From assembly GCF_021354595.1 (NCBI RefSeq), contig NZ_JADWYJ010000001.1, positions 349,446 to 413,445 on the forward strand: a stretch of DNA of 64,000 nt. Reading direction: 5' to 3'. The position numbers were made by a program, and so were the translations under genes. This document shows positions 1 through 9,725 of the stretch, piece by piece. Under the pieces are notes generated by a model, which did not search any database, was not told the DNA's origin, and saw only the letters and a program-made list of their open reading frames with translations. How positions within the stretch are numbered: the first letter of the stretch is position 1; every line of letters starts with the position of its first letter. The DNA is from Maribellus sp. CM-23 (lineage in GTDB: Bacteria; Bacteroidota; Bacteroidia; Bacteroidales; Prolixibacteraceae).

Positions 1-106
1 TTTTTTCGGCATCCGTCATACTTTTTCGTAAGGCTTTTGCCTTTTCTAAAATATCCGGTTTTGCTCCGAAATACATTGTCTTGTCTAATTCATTCATAAC
101 CATCAT
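1..106 (-). CDS. DUF559 (endonuclease-like) protein, N-terminal part only
   Basis: Only the first 35 codons lie in the window; the gene runs off the left edge. The reading frame begins with closely spaced methionines (MMVMN), so the start could be 106 or 97. The visible N-terminus contains AKALRKSMTDAEK, which matches the start of DUF559 proteins, a family related to very-short-patch-repair/restriction-like nucleases, where an alpha-helical LRKxxTxAEKxLW stretch precedes the nuclease fold. The active-site region is outside the window, so function cannot be tested. A perfect C/G-rich palindrome at 124-139 lies between this gene and the permease operon. Confidence 0.6.
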   Translation of the reverse strand, partial: MMVMNELDKTMYFGAKPDILEKAKALRKSMTDAEK

Positions 107-123
107 TATTTTTGTGTAAGGTT

Positions 124-139
124 CTCCCCCTTGGGGGAG
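124..139. repeat. Perfect 7-bp palindrome (CTCCCCC-TT-GGGGGAG)
   Basis: A perfect inverted repeat with a 2-nt loop sits between the end of the permease operon and the DUF559 gene. It can form a strong RNA hairpin, but neither strand has a run of T after it, so it is not a classic terminator. It resembles dispersed C/G-rich palindromes often seen beside DUF559 genes in Bacteroidota (recalled, not checked). Confidence 0.5.
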
Positions 140-158
140 TCAGAGGGGTATAAACAAG

Positions 159-2477
159 TTATTCATACCGCAACGCCTCCACCGGGTTCCGTGTAGCCGC
201 CCGCCAGCTTTGCCAGCTAACTGTTAGCAAGGCAATACCGAGCGCCATCAAACCTGCCAGTGCAAAAATCCACCAACTCAATGTGGTTTTGTAGGCAAAG
301 TTCTCGAGCCATTTATGCATAGCATAATATGCAATCGGGCAGGCAACCACAAACGCAATGGCTACCCATTTCACAAAGTCTTTGTTGAGCATGGCCAGAA
401 TTTCGGATACTTTGGCACCGTTAACCTTGCGTACTCCTATTTCTTTGATCTTTTGCTGAATGTAGTATAACGACATGGCAAAAATACCCATCGACGAAAT
501 AATGATCGAAAGTACGGAGAACGCGCCTATCAGTTTTGAACGCCTTACTTCAGCAGTATACCACTGATCTACTTCCGAATCAATAAACCCCGATTCCATG
601 GGCTTCCCCCCGGTGAATTCAGCCTGTGTTTCCTTTATGCGGCGCACGGTTTCAACAAGGTTGGGGCTATTCAGTTTCACAACAATACTCCAGGGGCTCG
701 AATTGTCATCAAGCTGCCGGATAATGGCCGGCCCTACCTTTGTATGTAACGAACGAAAATTGAAATCTTCAATTATACCGAGGACCGGCAAATCAGCATC
801 ATAAAACTTAACGGTTGCCGGATTATCCCCTAAGTTCATTGTATTTACAGTAGTTCGGTTGATCCATACACCGTTTTTCGAATAGGCATTTTGAGTACTC
901 TCTATTTCGAAACCAAAAATCTTCAGGTATAAACTGTCGCCATAAAATTCCTGAAAACTAAAAGGTTTATCTTCAAAAGTAAACGATTGGTTATTCCCGC
1001 CATCAATGGGCATCCCCCGGCAATAGGAAACTTCGTCAACTCCGGGAATCGACTTTAACCCGGCCCTGAAAGCCGCTTTCTGCCCGGCTTCGATGGTGTT
1101 GTCCATCCAAAACAGGTTGTCCGTCGCGAACTTCATATTGTAGTTTTGCATAAAATCCGCCTGCTTGGTAATAACCAAAGTACTCACCAGCAACACAATG
1201 GCAACTATGTATTGAAAGGCAATTAATATTTTTGAATAACGGGTGCGACTTTTAAACGTAAAACTTCCTTTTACGACTTCTACCGGGTTAAAGCGGTTCA
1301 CAACCAAAGCTGGTACAATACCCGAGACAAAACCTGTAGATACAATTATCAGCAGTGAAACCAGCAAAAAGTTATTATTGAACTGCTGGATTAAATTCAG
1401 ATTGGTATCCATTTGCCGGTTAAAAAACGGCTCTACCAGTAACGCCAGCAAACAGGCTACAATGGCAGAAAAAAAGCTTAGAAAAACCGACTCAGATATT
1501 TGTTGAAAAACCAGGGCACCTTTCGAGCTGCCAATGAGTTTTTTAATCGCAATTTCTTTGCTCCGGGTACCCGATTGCGCAACCGTAAGGTTAATGTAAT
1601 TGATAATGGCAATCACCAAAATAAGCAAGGCAACACCTCCAAACAGAAAAACGGTTGATTTACTGTTCTGCCGTATCGTTCCGCCACCGCCGGAGTTGCT
1701 AAAATAAACTTCTGTTAATGGTTCAAATTTTAACTCCTTTGCAAAGCCTTCCTGATACATCCAATAGTCTTTTTTAAACTGTTCGAGTACAAACGGGGCT
1801 TTCGAGGGAAGATCGGTGCCTGCTTTTGCCAAAAAATAAATACTGAATGAGCTGTTGTTATTGCTTGTCAATAATTCCGGGTAGTTCCAAAATTCGGCCA
1901 GTTTATCAAAAGACACGATAACGTCGAACTTTTCGAACGTGGTTTTTTGCGACACATCCTCGATAATACCCGAAATTATAAATGGTTTATTCTGAAGTGT
2001 AAACGATTGCCCAACCGGGTTTTGTGATCCAAAAACCTTTTTGGCAAACGATTCCGAAAGCACGGCTTTATCCTTGGTTTCAAGCACTGTTTTGGGATCT
2101 CCTTCCAGCAAACGAAACGAAAACATGGTGAAAAACGACGAATCTGCCAACAGGTAATTTATCCTCAATTGCTTGCCTTCGGGAAAAACAACGCTGCCAT
2201 TCATAATTGAAATTCGGGTATAGGCTTCCACTTCCGGGTTTTGATTTTTTACAAACTCCCCCGTCGGAGCGCTAAACTGCGCACTCTTTTCGCGGTACAG
2301 CCTGTATATCCGGTCTTTGTTTTCATGAAACTGATCAACCGATAACTCCTGCTTAATATACACACTAAGCAACAATACAAAGGTTAGCGATATGGCAAAC
2401 CCCAGTATGGTTACAAATCCATACAGTTTATTTTTACTTAAAAATTTCAAAAATGCCTTTATCGAATGGTTTCTCAT
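159..2477 (-). CDS. MacB/FtsX-type ABC transporter permease 1 (last in operon)
   Basis: 772-residue inner-membrane permease of the MacB/FtsX class, which couples cytoplasmic ATP hydrolysis to mechanical work in the periplasm. It has the two-half layout seen in large Bacteroidota permeases: TM1 near residues 20-42, a periplasmic MacB_PCD-like domain, an FtsX domain around 285-400 (NYINLTVAQ, then EIAIKKLIGSS), another TM and periplasmic domain, and a final FtsX domain with EIGVRKVNGAK. It ends in NPVEALRYE, as do all six permeases here. It carries no ATP-binding domain and so depends on the ATPase at 14720-15415. It is the most promoter-distal gene, 95 bp after permease 2. The last roughly 95 residues are nearly identical to those of permeases 2, 3 and 5. 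Confidence 0.93.
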   Translation of the reverse strand: MRNHSIKAFLKFLSKNKLYGFVTILGFAISLTFVLLLSVYIKQELSVDQFHENKDRIYRLYREKSAQFSAPTGEFVKNQNPEVEAYTRISIMNGSVVFPEGKQLRINYLLADSSFFTMFSFRLLEGDPKTVLETKDKAVLSESFAKKVFGSQNPVGQSFTLQNKPFIISGIIEDVSQKTTFEKFDVIVSFDKLAEFWNYPELLTSNNNSSFSIYFLAKAGTDLPSKAPFVLEQFKKDYWMYQEGFAKELKFEPLTEVYFSNSGGGGTIRQNSKSTVFLFGGVALLILVIAIINYINLTVAQSGTRSKEIAIKKLIGSSKGALVFQQISESVFLSFFSAIVACLLALLVEPFFNRQMDTNLNLIQQFNNNFLLVSLLIIVSTGFVSGIVPALVVNRFNPVEVVKGSFTFKSRTRYSKILIAFQYIVAIVLLVSTLVITKQADFMQNYNMKFATDNLFWMDNTIEAGQKAAFRAGLKSIPGVDEVSYCRGMPIDGGNNQSFTFEDKPFSFQEFYGDSLYLKIFGFEIESTQNAYSKNGVWINRTTVNTMNLGDNPATVKFYDADLPVLGIIEDFNFRSLHTKVGPAIIRQLDDNSSPWSIVVKLNSPNLVETVRRIKETQAEFTGGKPMESGFIDSEVDQWYTAEVRRSKLIGAFSVLSIIISSMGIFAMSLYYIQQKIKEIGVRKVNGAKVSEILAMLNKDFVKWVAIAFVVACPIAYYAMHKWLENFAYKTTLSWWIFALAGLMALGIALLTVSWQSWRAATRNPVEALRYE

Positions 2478-2543
2478 TGTCTTAGTTTTTATGGTTTATC
2501 TTTTTAACAAATTCAAAAGCTGCTAACAGCCTTTTCTGTTTTT

Positions 2544-2560
2544 AAGCCCCTTCAGGGCTT
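2544..2560. repeat. Intergenic hairpin AAGCCC/GGGCTT
   Basis: The 95-bp gap between permeases 2 and 1 contains a 6-bp stem (2544-2549 with 2555-2560) with a 5-nt loop. On the transcribed minus strand it is followed by A residues, not T, so it is unlikely to stop transcription. It could stabilise or be a processing site in the long mRNA, or be a dispersed palindrome. Confidence 0.4.
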
Positions 2561-2572
2561 TGAGGTGAAAGA

Positions 2573-4915
2573 TTATTCATACCGCAACGCTTCCACCGGA
2601 TTCCGGGTTGCCGCCCGCCAGCTTTGCCAGCTAACCGTTAACATGGCAATACCAAGCGCCAGCAAACCGGCCAATGCAAAAATCCACCAGCTTAAAGTGG
2701 TCTTGTAGGCAAAGCTTTCCAACCATTTGCTCATGGCGTACCAGGCAACTGGTGTTGCAAGTACAAATGCAACTGCTACCCATTTTATAAAGTCGCTGTT
2801 TAACATGGTAAGTATCTCTGATACTTTCGCTCCATTCACCTTTCGTATACCTATTTCCTTTATCCTCCGGTTGATAGCAAATAAAACCAGGCCGACTAAT
2901 CCAATACATGAAATAAGAATATTAACAATGGAAAATATGGCGGATAATCTTGAAAATTGTACCTCCTTCCGGTAATAAGTGGCAATCCGGTCATCGGCAA
3001 AAGAATAGCGGAACGGACTATCGGGCTTCAAAGTTTTAAAAACACGTTCAACATACTGAATGGAACTTTGTAAATCGCTTGAATTAAGCCTGACATTTGC
3101 AATCCACAGCGCTTCAGACGGATCGCATAACAAAGCAACCGGCTGAATACTGTTTTGAATCGGTTCGAAATTAAAATCCTCCACTACCCCCACTATGGGA
3201 TGATTATTTAACTTCTCTTCAAGCGGATTTTCCATCTCAAAAGCCCTCGCCAAAGCCTGGTTTATAATATAGGCCTTTGATGTTTCATCCGTTTTAAGAT
3301 CATGGCTGAAATCCCGTCCTTCAACAATTTTATATTTCATTGTTTTTGCATAATCCGGATCTGTAGGAATTCTCCGGTACAAAACTTTTTTACCATTTAA
3401 TTCGTCGGCTATTCCACGGCGCACATCTCCAAAAATCCCGGAAGAATAAGCAACATTCTGAATGCGGGAATCTGCCAGCAATTTTCCCTTTATTACCTCG
3501 GCTTCCGATGTCGTCATGTTGTAAGCCCTTAGGTCGATATAAACCAGCAGTTCTTTGTCAAACCCTAAATTTTTATGATTGATAAAATTTACCTGCTTTT
3601 TTATGGTTATTGCTGACACAATAAAAAGAATGGCAATAAAAAACTGAATGATTATCAGAGGTTTGTTCAGCAAACCAGAAGAACCTTTTCCAAAGCTTTT
3701 CATTTTAATAATGGAGGAAGCAGGTACCTTTTTGAAATAATGCACCGGCACCATCCCGGAAATCAATGCGATGCCAAATAATAGTCCAAAAGCAACCATT
3801 AAATTGGCTGGTGATAATAGTGAAGAAAAATGATATTCTTCTTCCAGAATAGTTTGAAACGGTTGGTTTATTATACCTACAATCAATGTGGCCAGCCCAA
3901 TTGAAACAGCAAAAAACAACAGGGTTTCAACCACTGAAATGATAATCACCTGACGCGGCTTTGCCCCAAGTATCTTTCTTACACCAAAGCCAAGAAGGTT
4001 ATTTAAGGTTACCGCCGAATTTAAATTTATATAGTTAATAATGCTTATCATTAGCAGACCAACGGCGATAGACATCAAAAGAACAACAATCGATTTTTCG
4101 CCTTTATGAATCCACCTGTCACGGTTATTATCCCCAAAGTAAATGTCGTTCATGGCTTGGAGTTTGAACGCCTGTTCATACGACTTCTCTGAACAAAAAG
4201 TGGTGATTTTATCCTTGATGGAAGAAACATCTACATTTGGGTTGAACATTGCATAGGTATGAAAAGAACTGTTGTCCCTGTTTGTCAAAGCATCAGATCT
4301 ATCATTGGGATCACCATTCCAAAGATAAGCCTGTACATCAAATGGAAGTATCGCATCAACCGTAAAGGTGGAATTGGAAGGCAGATCCTCCATTACCCCG
4401 GTAACCGTAAAATCACAAAGATTATTGTACCTGATAACTTTACCAAGCGGGTCTTTATCTCCAAAAATTTTCGCTGAAATGCTTTTCGTTAAAACAATTG
4501 AAAAGGGATTTAGCAATGCTTCATTTTCCTCCCCTTCAATCAGCTTAAAATCGAACATTTGGAAGACGGAAGGATCAAAACACATATCATACGGAATATC
4601 GACAACTGCGTTTTCATATTTGTAAAAGCCGTTTCCATTATGCCGGACACGTGTTGCCTCTTCAATTTCAGGGAAAGCACTTTTCAGCTCAGCCGCTAAC
4701 AAGGGATTGGTGAAAGCAGTGCCATCTCCGGCATCAACCACCCTGTATATCCGGTCTCTGTTATGATGAAAAGCATCGACCTGAAATTCATTGTACACAT
4801 ACAAAAGCAAAAGCGACGACAATGCAAATGCAATTGCCAAGCCCCCAACATTAATTATCGTATAGCTTTTATACTTCAGTGCTTTCCTGTAAATTGTCTT
4901 AAATGCATTCATCAT
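2573..4915 (-). CDS. MacB/FtsX-type ABC transporter permease 2
   Basis: 780-residue permease with the same architecture as its neighbours: N-terminal TM (NVGGLAIAFALSSLLLLYVY), periplasmic domain, FtsX region near NYINLNSAVTLNNL, a central TM pair (LIIIQFFIAILFIVSA), a second periplasmic domain, and a C-terminal FtsX domain with EIGIRKVNGAKVSEILTML ending NPVEALRYE. No ATPase domain. It follows permease 3 by 25 bp and precedes permease 1 by 95 bp. The periplasmic parts differ strongly from the other paralogues while the C-terminal tail is almost the same, so substrate or partner choice probably lies in the periplasmic domains (inference). Confidence 0.93.
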   Translation of the reverse strand: MMNAFKTIYRKALKYKSYTIINVGGLAIAFALSSLLLLYVYNEFQVDAFHHNRDRIYRVVDAGDGTAFTNPLLAAELKSAFPEIEEATRVRHNGNGFYKYENAVVDIPYDMCFDPSVFQMFDFKLIEGEENEALLNPFSIVLTKSISAKIFGDKDPLGKVIRYNNLCDFTVTGVMEDLPSNSTFTVDAILPFDVQAYLWNGDPNDRSDALTNRDNSSFHTYAMFNPNVDVSSIKDKITTFCSEKSYEQAFKLQAMNDIYFGDNNRDRWIHKGEKSIVVLLMSIAVGLLMISIINYINLNSAVTLNNLLGFGVRKILGAKPRQVIIISVVETLLFFAVSIGLATLIVGIINQPFQTILEEEYHFSSLLSPANLMVAFGLLFGIALISGMVPVHYFKKVPASSIIKMKSFGKGSSGLLNKPLIIIQFFIAILFIVSAITIKKQVNFINHKNLGFDKELLVYIDLRAYNMTTSEAEVIKGKLLADSRIQNVAYSSGIFGDVRRGIADELNGKKVLYRRIPTDPDYAKTMKYKIVEGRDFSHDLKTDETSKAYIINQALARAFEMENPLEEKLNNHPIVGVVEDFNFEPIQNSIQPVALLCDPSEALWIANVRLNSSDLQSSIQYVERVFKTLKPDSPFRYSFADDRIATYYRKEVQFSRLSAIFSIVNILISCIGLVGLVLFAINRRIKEIGIRKVNGAKVSEILTMLNSDFIKWVAVAFVLATPVAWYAMSKWLESFAYKTTLSWWIFALAGLLALGIAMLTVSWQSWRAATRNPVEALRYE

Positions 4916-4940
4916 GACTGGTCGTTTAGTTCATTTTCTT

Positions 4941-7301
4941 CTATTCGTACCGCAACGCTTCCACCGGATTACGTGTAGCAGCCCGCCAGCTTTGCCAGCT
5001 AACTGTCAGCAATGCAATACCCAAAGCCAATAACCCGGCGAGCGCAAATATCCACCAGCTGAGCGTTGTTTTGTAAGCAAAGTTTTCGAGCCACTGATGC
5101 ATCGCATACCAGGCAACCGGGATAGCAATTAGAAATGCAATAGCCACCCACCTTACAAAATCTTCATTCAGCAAAGTCATTACTTCCACTGTTTTAGCTC
5201 CGTTCACCTTTCGGATACCAATCTCTTTTACACGTCGCTGGATGATAAACATCGACAATCCGATCAGTCCTAGAATGGCTATCAAAAGGGCAATTACCAT
5301 AAAATAATTCAACAACTGCCCAATGTTTTCCTCTGCCGTATAAAGCCGGTTAAAACGGTCATCCAGAAATTCATACGCAAAGAGATTATCCTGTACATTG
5401 TATTGCTGCCAGATATTTTCAATAAAAGCCAGTGTTTCTGCACGTTCAAAAGGAGCAATCCGAATCGATACCGAGTTAAAACTTTCGGAATCATACATCA
5501 GAATAACCGGCGCCAGCGGCACATGCAGGGATTCATAGTTGAAATCCTTTGTCACCCCGATAATTCTTTGGATCACTCCGTTGTAATTAATTTGATTGCC
5601 AATGGCATCTTCGGGAGAGTCCCAGCCAATTTTTCCGGCAGCCGTTTCATTTATGAGATAGCCTTTATTGGATTCATTCGATTTTTCAAAATTTTTACCC
5701 GCAGCCAGTTGAATTTTGTAGGCAGACAAAAAATCCTCATCAACCCGGATATTGGCCAGCCTGAAATTCAGCGGATTGGAACCCCCATCTGAAATGATAC
5801 TTGCAGAACTGGAATCCCAAAGGCCTTGCGACGGTGTTCGTTTGGAAGCTGAAACTGAAACAATATTTGGATTTTGTGCGAGCTGCTGTTTGAATACATT
5901 CAATTTTTCGTTGAGTTGTACAGAAGACTGTATCACTACAATGTTTTCCTTATCCAGCCCCAGGTTCTTATCGTGCAGATAGTTTATTTGTTTGTAAACA
6001 AACAAAAAGGAAATCAGCAGGCTGATGGACACAGCAAACTGAAAAGTTACCAGGCCACCTCGAAAAGCACTGTTGCCTGCACTCATTTTTTCTTTTCCGC
6101 TTGAAAGCACCGGCTTAAACGACGAAACAATAAGCACCGGGTAAAGAATAGACAGAATTCCGGTAATAACAGCCAGAACAACCAGGCCTAAAACCAAATA
6201 AGCGCTTTCACTCCAAACAAAATGAAAATCATTTCCGATAATTCCGCTTATACGTGGAGCGATAACAGCAACAATTCCCAGCGTTACTGCAACCGCAACA
6301 AAACAAAAGGATACCGACTCCGCCATTAACTGCAGAATGAGGTATTTTTTTGATGCGCCAACCACTTTTTTGATTTTGATTTCTCGCAACCGCTTGGTGT
6401 ACATGGCAACATTTAAGTTCATATAATTAATGCTGCCAAGCACGAGAATCAAAAACGCTACCGACGCCAGAATATAAATATAAGAACGATTGCTGTACCA
6501 GTTAAAATGAATATCGGGAAGACTTTCCAGCCTTAGTTTTGTCCACGAGGTACCATTGTCAAACTGTTTGTTTATAAAATCATCGAGCCTGGCATCAATA
6601 TTTTCAGGCAGGTGCGGAATATATGCAAAGGTTTCGTAGTTGTTACTACCCCAGTCTTTCAACTCATCGGGGCCAACAAGCGATTCGTAGGTACTGAATG
6701 AAATATAAACTTCGGGGTTAAAATGGCTGTTTGGGCCCCAGTTCTGAAACACTCCCTGCACAACAAAACTGTATTTATTCCCCGATTCATCTTTTACATC
6801 CAGTGTCTTACCAACCGCATCTGTGGTTTCAAAAAAACGTTGTGCTGCTTTTTCTGAAACGATCAGTGTAAGCGGATTTCGTAGCAAATTCTCATTTTCA
6901 GGAAGACCCTTAAAATCAAAAATATGAAGAATACCAGGTTCTGCAAAACACGACTTGTTCTCAACAATTTTCTTATCTCCAACCTGAAATACCATTCCGG
7001 CATTCATCACCCTGGCTATTTGCTGAATTTCGGGTAATTCATCCTTTAGCAAGGGAGCAACCGGAGGAGCGACATTATCCAAATGGAGATTTACATTGCC
7101 ATCAGGATCATAAAAATAGCGGTGTACCCGGTAAATGTCATTACTGTTTTTGTGAAACGTATCGTAGCTGAGTTGGTAATTTATCCAGACTGAAATGATA
7201 AATACACTCAGAAAACCCAAAATCAACCCAAAAATGTTGATGGATGAATAAAACGGGTTTCGTTTAATATTTCTGAAAATTGAATTGAAAAATCGTTTCA
7301 T
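4941..7301 (-). CDS. MacB/FtsX-type ABC transporter permease 3
   Basis: 786-residue permease. TM1 lies at about 18-42 (SSINIFGLILGFLSVFIISV), followed by a MacB_PCD-like periplasmic domain, an FtsX region (NYMNLNVAMYTKRLREIKIKKVVGASKK), a central TM segment, a second periplasmic domain and a C-terminal FtsX domain (EIGIRKVNGAKTVEVMTLL) ending NPVEALRYE. The first FtsX half keeps the basic coupling-like stretch EIKIKKVVGAS. Spacing to permease 4 is 17 bp and to permease 2 is 25 bp, so co-translation is likely. Expected to pair with the shared ATPase and the HlyD/TolC components. Confidence 0.93.
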   Translation of the reverse strand: MKRFFNSIFRNIKRNPFYSSINIFGLILGFLSVFIISVWINYQLSYDTFHKNSNDIYRVHRYFYDPDGNVNLHLDNVAPPVAPLLKDELPEIQQIARVMNAGMVFQVGDKKIVENKSCFAEPGILHIFDFKGLPENENLLRNPLTLIVSEKAAQRFFETTDAVGKTLDVKDESGNKYSFVVQGVFQNWGPNSHFNPEVYISFSTYESLVGPDELKDWGSNNYETFAYIPHLPENIDARLDDFINKQFDNGTSWTKLRLESLPDIHFNWYSNRSYIYILASVAFLILVLGSINYMNLNVAMYTKRLREIKIKKVVGASKKYLILQLMAESVSFCFVAVAVTLGIVAVIAPRISGIIGNDFHFVWSESAYLVLGLVVLAVITGILSILYPVLIVSSFKPVLSSGKEKMSAGNSAFRGGLVTFQFAVSISLLISFLFVYKQINYLHDKNLGLDKENIVVIQSSVQLNEKLNVFKQQLAQNPNIVSVSASKRTPSQGLWDSSSASIISDGGSNPLNFRLANIRVDEDFLSAYKIQLAAGKNFEKSNESNKGYLINETAAGKIGWDSPEDAIGNQINYNGVIQRIIGVTKDFNYESLHVPLAPVILMYDSESFNSVSIRIAPFERAETLAFIENIWQQYNVQDNLFAYEFLDDRFNRLYTAEENIGQLLNYFMVIALLIAILGLIGLSMFIIQRRVKEIGIRKVNGAKTVEVMTLLNEDFVRWVAIAFLIAIPVAWYAMHQWLENFAYKTTLSWWIFALAGLLALGIALLTVSWQSWRAATRNPVEALRYE

Positions 7302-7318
7302 AACAAATCTCTTTTAAA

Positions 7319-9697
7319 TTATTCGTAACGCAGAGCCTCCACCGGGTTACTAAAAGCCACTTTCAACACATGATAACTAATTGTAATGAAAGCGATAACA
7401 GCCACCAGTACAATTGCCACCAGGAATTCGCTGACAGACAATGGTTCTTTATAGGCTCCGGGCATGGTTTTATAAATATATATGGCAGCCGGACATCCTA
7501 CCAGGATTGCAAAACCAAGCATTCCGATTACTTCGATGGAAAGCTGCCAATAAACGGAAGCAACTGAACTACCCAGCACTTTTCGAACCCCAATTTCCTT
7601 GGTTCGGCGTTTTACGTTAAACAGGATTAATCCGAACAAACCAATGGTGGAAACCAGTAAGGTAACCACAGCAAAGAACAAAAACATGCGTTTTATCGAC
7701 TGCCAAAAGGGAATTGCCTGATCCAGGTAAAAAGCAAAACTAAAATCCTTGAACTCAAAGGGATCGTTAGGGAAAATATTCCCCAACTCAGTAGTTATCA
7801 AAGCTCTTGCTTTTGGCTCGTCGCCATTGAACCGGACACTTAACAAAGTTGAACCTGAAATAACATTACTATTCAAAAACATAATGTAATTTGGAATAGA
7901 ATTGTGGACCGAAAAAGGATGGAAATCCTCAACAACGCCGATAACAGCAAAAGACCTTCCATCAAAAGTAATGTGTTTGCCAATTGGATCCCTCCATCCA
8001 AAAGCTTTCAATGCGGTTTCGTTAATAATACAGGCCTTGTTGTCGGTTAAATATTCTTTTGAAAAGTTACGGCCGTAAGCCATTTGGATGTTATAGGTCG
8101 GGATAAAATCATAATTTACATAATTGCGGCTTATCATTTCCCTTTCATCAGGTGCGGCCCCCTCCCAACTCACATATCCACCAATATTACCAATAAAAGG
8201 AATGGTACTGGAGAATGATATATCGTCAATTTCAGGATGTTGCAACATACTCGTTTTTACGGTCTCAAACGACATATTATCGCGGGGATTGATCTCGGTA
8301 TATAATAGGTTGTTATTATCAAATCCCAAATCCTTGTTCAGAATAAAATTCACATGGTTGAGAAGAATAAAACTGACGATGAGCATAAACAGAGAAATGG
8401 AGAATTGGGCAGCTACCAGAATCTTTTTAATACTAATCGAGTTCCCACCGTTACTGAATATTTTGCCCTTGAGCACTTTCACCGGGCTGTAGGACGAAAT
8501 AACCATCGAAGGATATAAACCTGACAAAACGCCCACGAGTAAACTTACCAGGAAAATGATAAGTAGTAACTGAGGATTATCCCATAAAGAATAATCAATA
8601 TTTTTATTCAGCAAGTAGTTTAACAATGGAAAGGAAAACTGAGCCACAAACAAGGCCGTAACGGTCGCAAATAAGCTGTGCATAATAGTTTCGGCCAAAA
8701 ACTGGACGGCAATCATTTTTTTTGAAGATCCGATTACCTTTTTAATACCAATTTCGGTTGAGCGCTGTGTAGAATTTGCCAGCGAAAGATTTACGTAGTT
8801 CACACTTGCCAAAATCAAAACCAGAATGGCTGCGAGTGAAAGAATTCCCATACCAATCATCATATCAGGTTGGCTATTGGGCGAAACGTGTAGTTTTGAC
8901 AGCGGATGCAGATATGGCGAGCTTTTTTCAAAGTTCCGGACATGTTTAAAGGCGTCTTTGATTTTTGCATCAACAAGTTGGGGGTCAGCACCCTTTTTCA
9001 GCAAAACATAGTTATCAAATTCAATGTCGGTCCAACTTTCTCCAAACGCGTGTTCGCCGCTTAGTATCGGATAGGTTGGCATGGAAACCATATAACTTGG
9101 CTGAAGGTGCGAGTTTTTTGGAAAATCAACATAAACAGCAGAAACGGTAAGCGGAAATCGTTTCCCAACAATAACCTGTTTGCCAAGAGCATTTCCTTCC
9201 GGAAATAGCTTATTCGCCACAGTTTCTGAAAGAGCAATGGTATACGGCGAAGTTAAGGCACTTGTCTTGTCTCCTTCTTTCAGTTTAATCGAAAACAATT
9301 CGAAAACAGTATTTTCGCTCCAGTACCCGTTAAGCTCGTATAACTGACCACCATTCGAAAGTGTAAAGAATTGCCCCGATCCTTTTGCTCCTCCTGATAC
9401 TTCACGCATCAGCAGCACCTTTTCAACTTCAGGTACATCGGCCATTAAATGAAAACGATAAGCAGGAGGACTGTATGTGCAGAAATTCGTCGGATATGAA
9501 TCTTCCTGTTTGGTCTGCACACGGTATATCTGATCGTAATTGGTGTTGAATTTGTCGTAGCTGAATTCGTAGCTAATCATCACACTAAACAAAATAAATA
9601 CCGCAAATCCGATAATAAGATTCGAAAGGTTAATCGCCGTAAAAACCATATTATGACGGATATTCCGAAGGATATTAAGGAAAAAATGTTTGATCAT
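7319..9697 (-). CDS. MacB/FtsX-type ABC transporter permease 4 (divergent tail)
   Basis: 792-residue permease of the same family (TM1, periplasmic domain, NYVNLSLANSTQRSTEIGIKKVIGSSKK, second half with EIGVRKVLGSSVASVY). Unlike permeases 1, 2, 3 and 5, its last 90 residues are not the shared KTTLSWWIFALAG type: they contain YKEPLSVSEFLVAIVLVA, and only the final NPVEALRYE is common. It therefore represents a separate sub-lineage placed in the middle of the array. It is 28 bp downstream of permease 5 and 17 bp upstream of permease 3. Confidence 0.92.
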   Translation of the reverse strand: MIKHFFLNILRNIRHNMVFTAINLSNLIIGFAVFILFSVMISYEFSYDKFNTNYDQIYRVQTKQEDSYPTNFCTYSPPAYRFHLMADVPEVEKVLLMREVSGGAKGSGQFFTLSNGGQLYELNGYWSENTVFELFSIKLKEGDKTSALTSPYTIALSETVANKLFPEGNALGKQVIVGKRFPLTVSAVYVDFPKNSHLQPSYMVSMPTYPILSGEHAFGESWTDIEFDNYVLLKKGADPQLVDAKIKDAFKHVRNFEKSSPYLHPLSKLHVSPNSQPDMMIGMGILSLAAILVLILASVNYVNLSLANSTQRSTEIGIKKVIGSSKKMIAVQFLAETIMHSLFATVTALFVAQFSFPLLNYLLNKNIDYSLWDNPQLLLIIFLVSLLVGVLSGLYPSMVISSYSPVKVLKGKIFSNGGNSISIKKILVAAQFSISLFMLIVSFILLNHVNFILNKDLGFDNNNLLYTEINPRDNMSFETVKTSMLQHPEIDDISFSSTIPFIGNIGGYVSWEGAAPDEREMISRNYVNYDFIPTYNIQMAYGRNFSKEYLTDNKACIINETALKAFGWRDPIGKHITFDGRSFAVIGVVEDFHPFSVHNSIPNYIMFLNSNVISGSTLLSVRFNGDEPKARALITTELGNIFPNDPFEFKDFSFAFYLDQAIPFWQSIKRMFLFFAVVTLLVSTIGLFGLILFNVKRRTKEIGVRKVLGSSVASVYWQLSIEVIGMLGFAILVGCPAAIYIYKTMPGAYKEPLSVSEFLVAIVLVAVIAFITISYHVLKVAFSNPVEALRYE

Positions 9698-9725
9698 TCT
9701 ATTGGTTTTTATTGGTCCTCATTAA

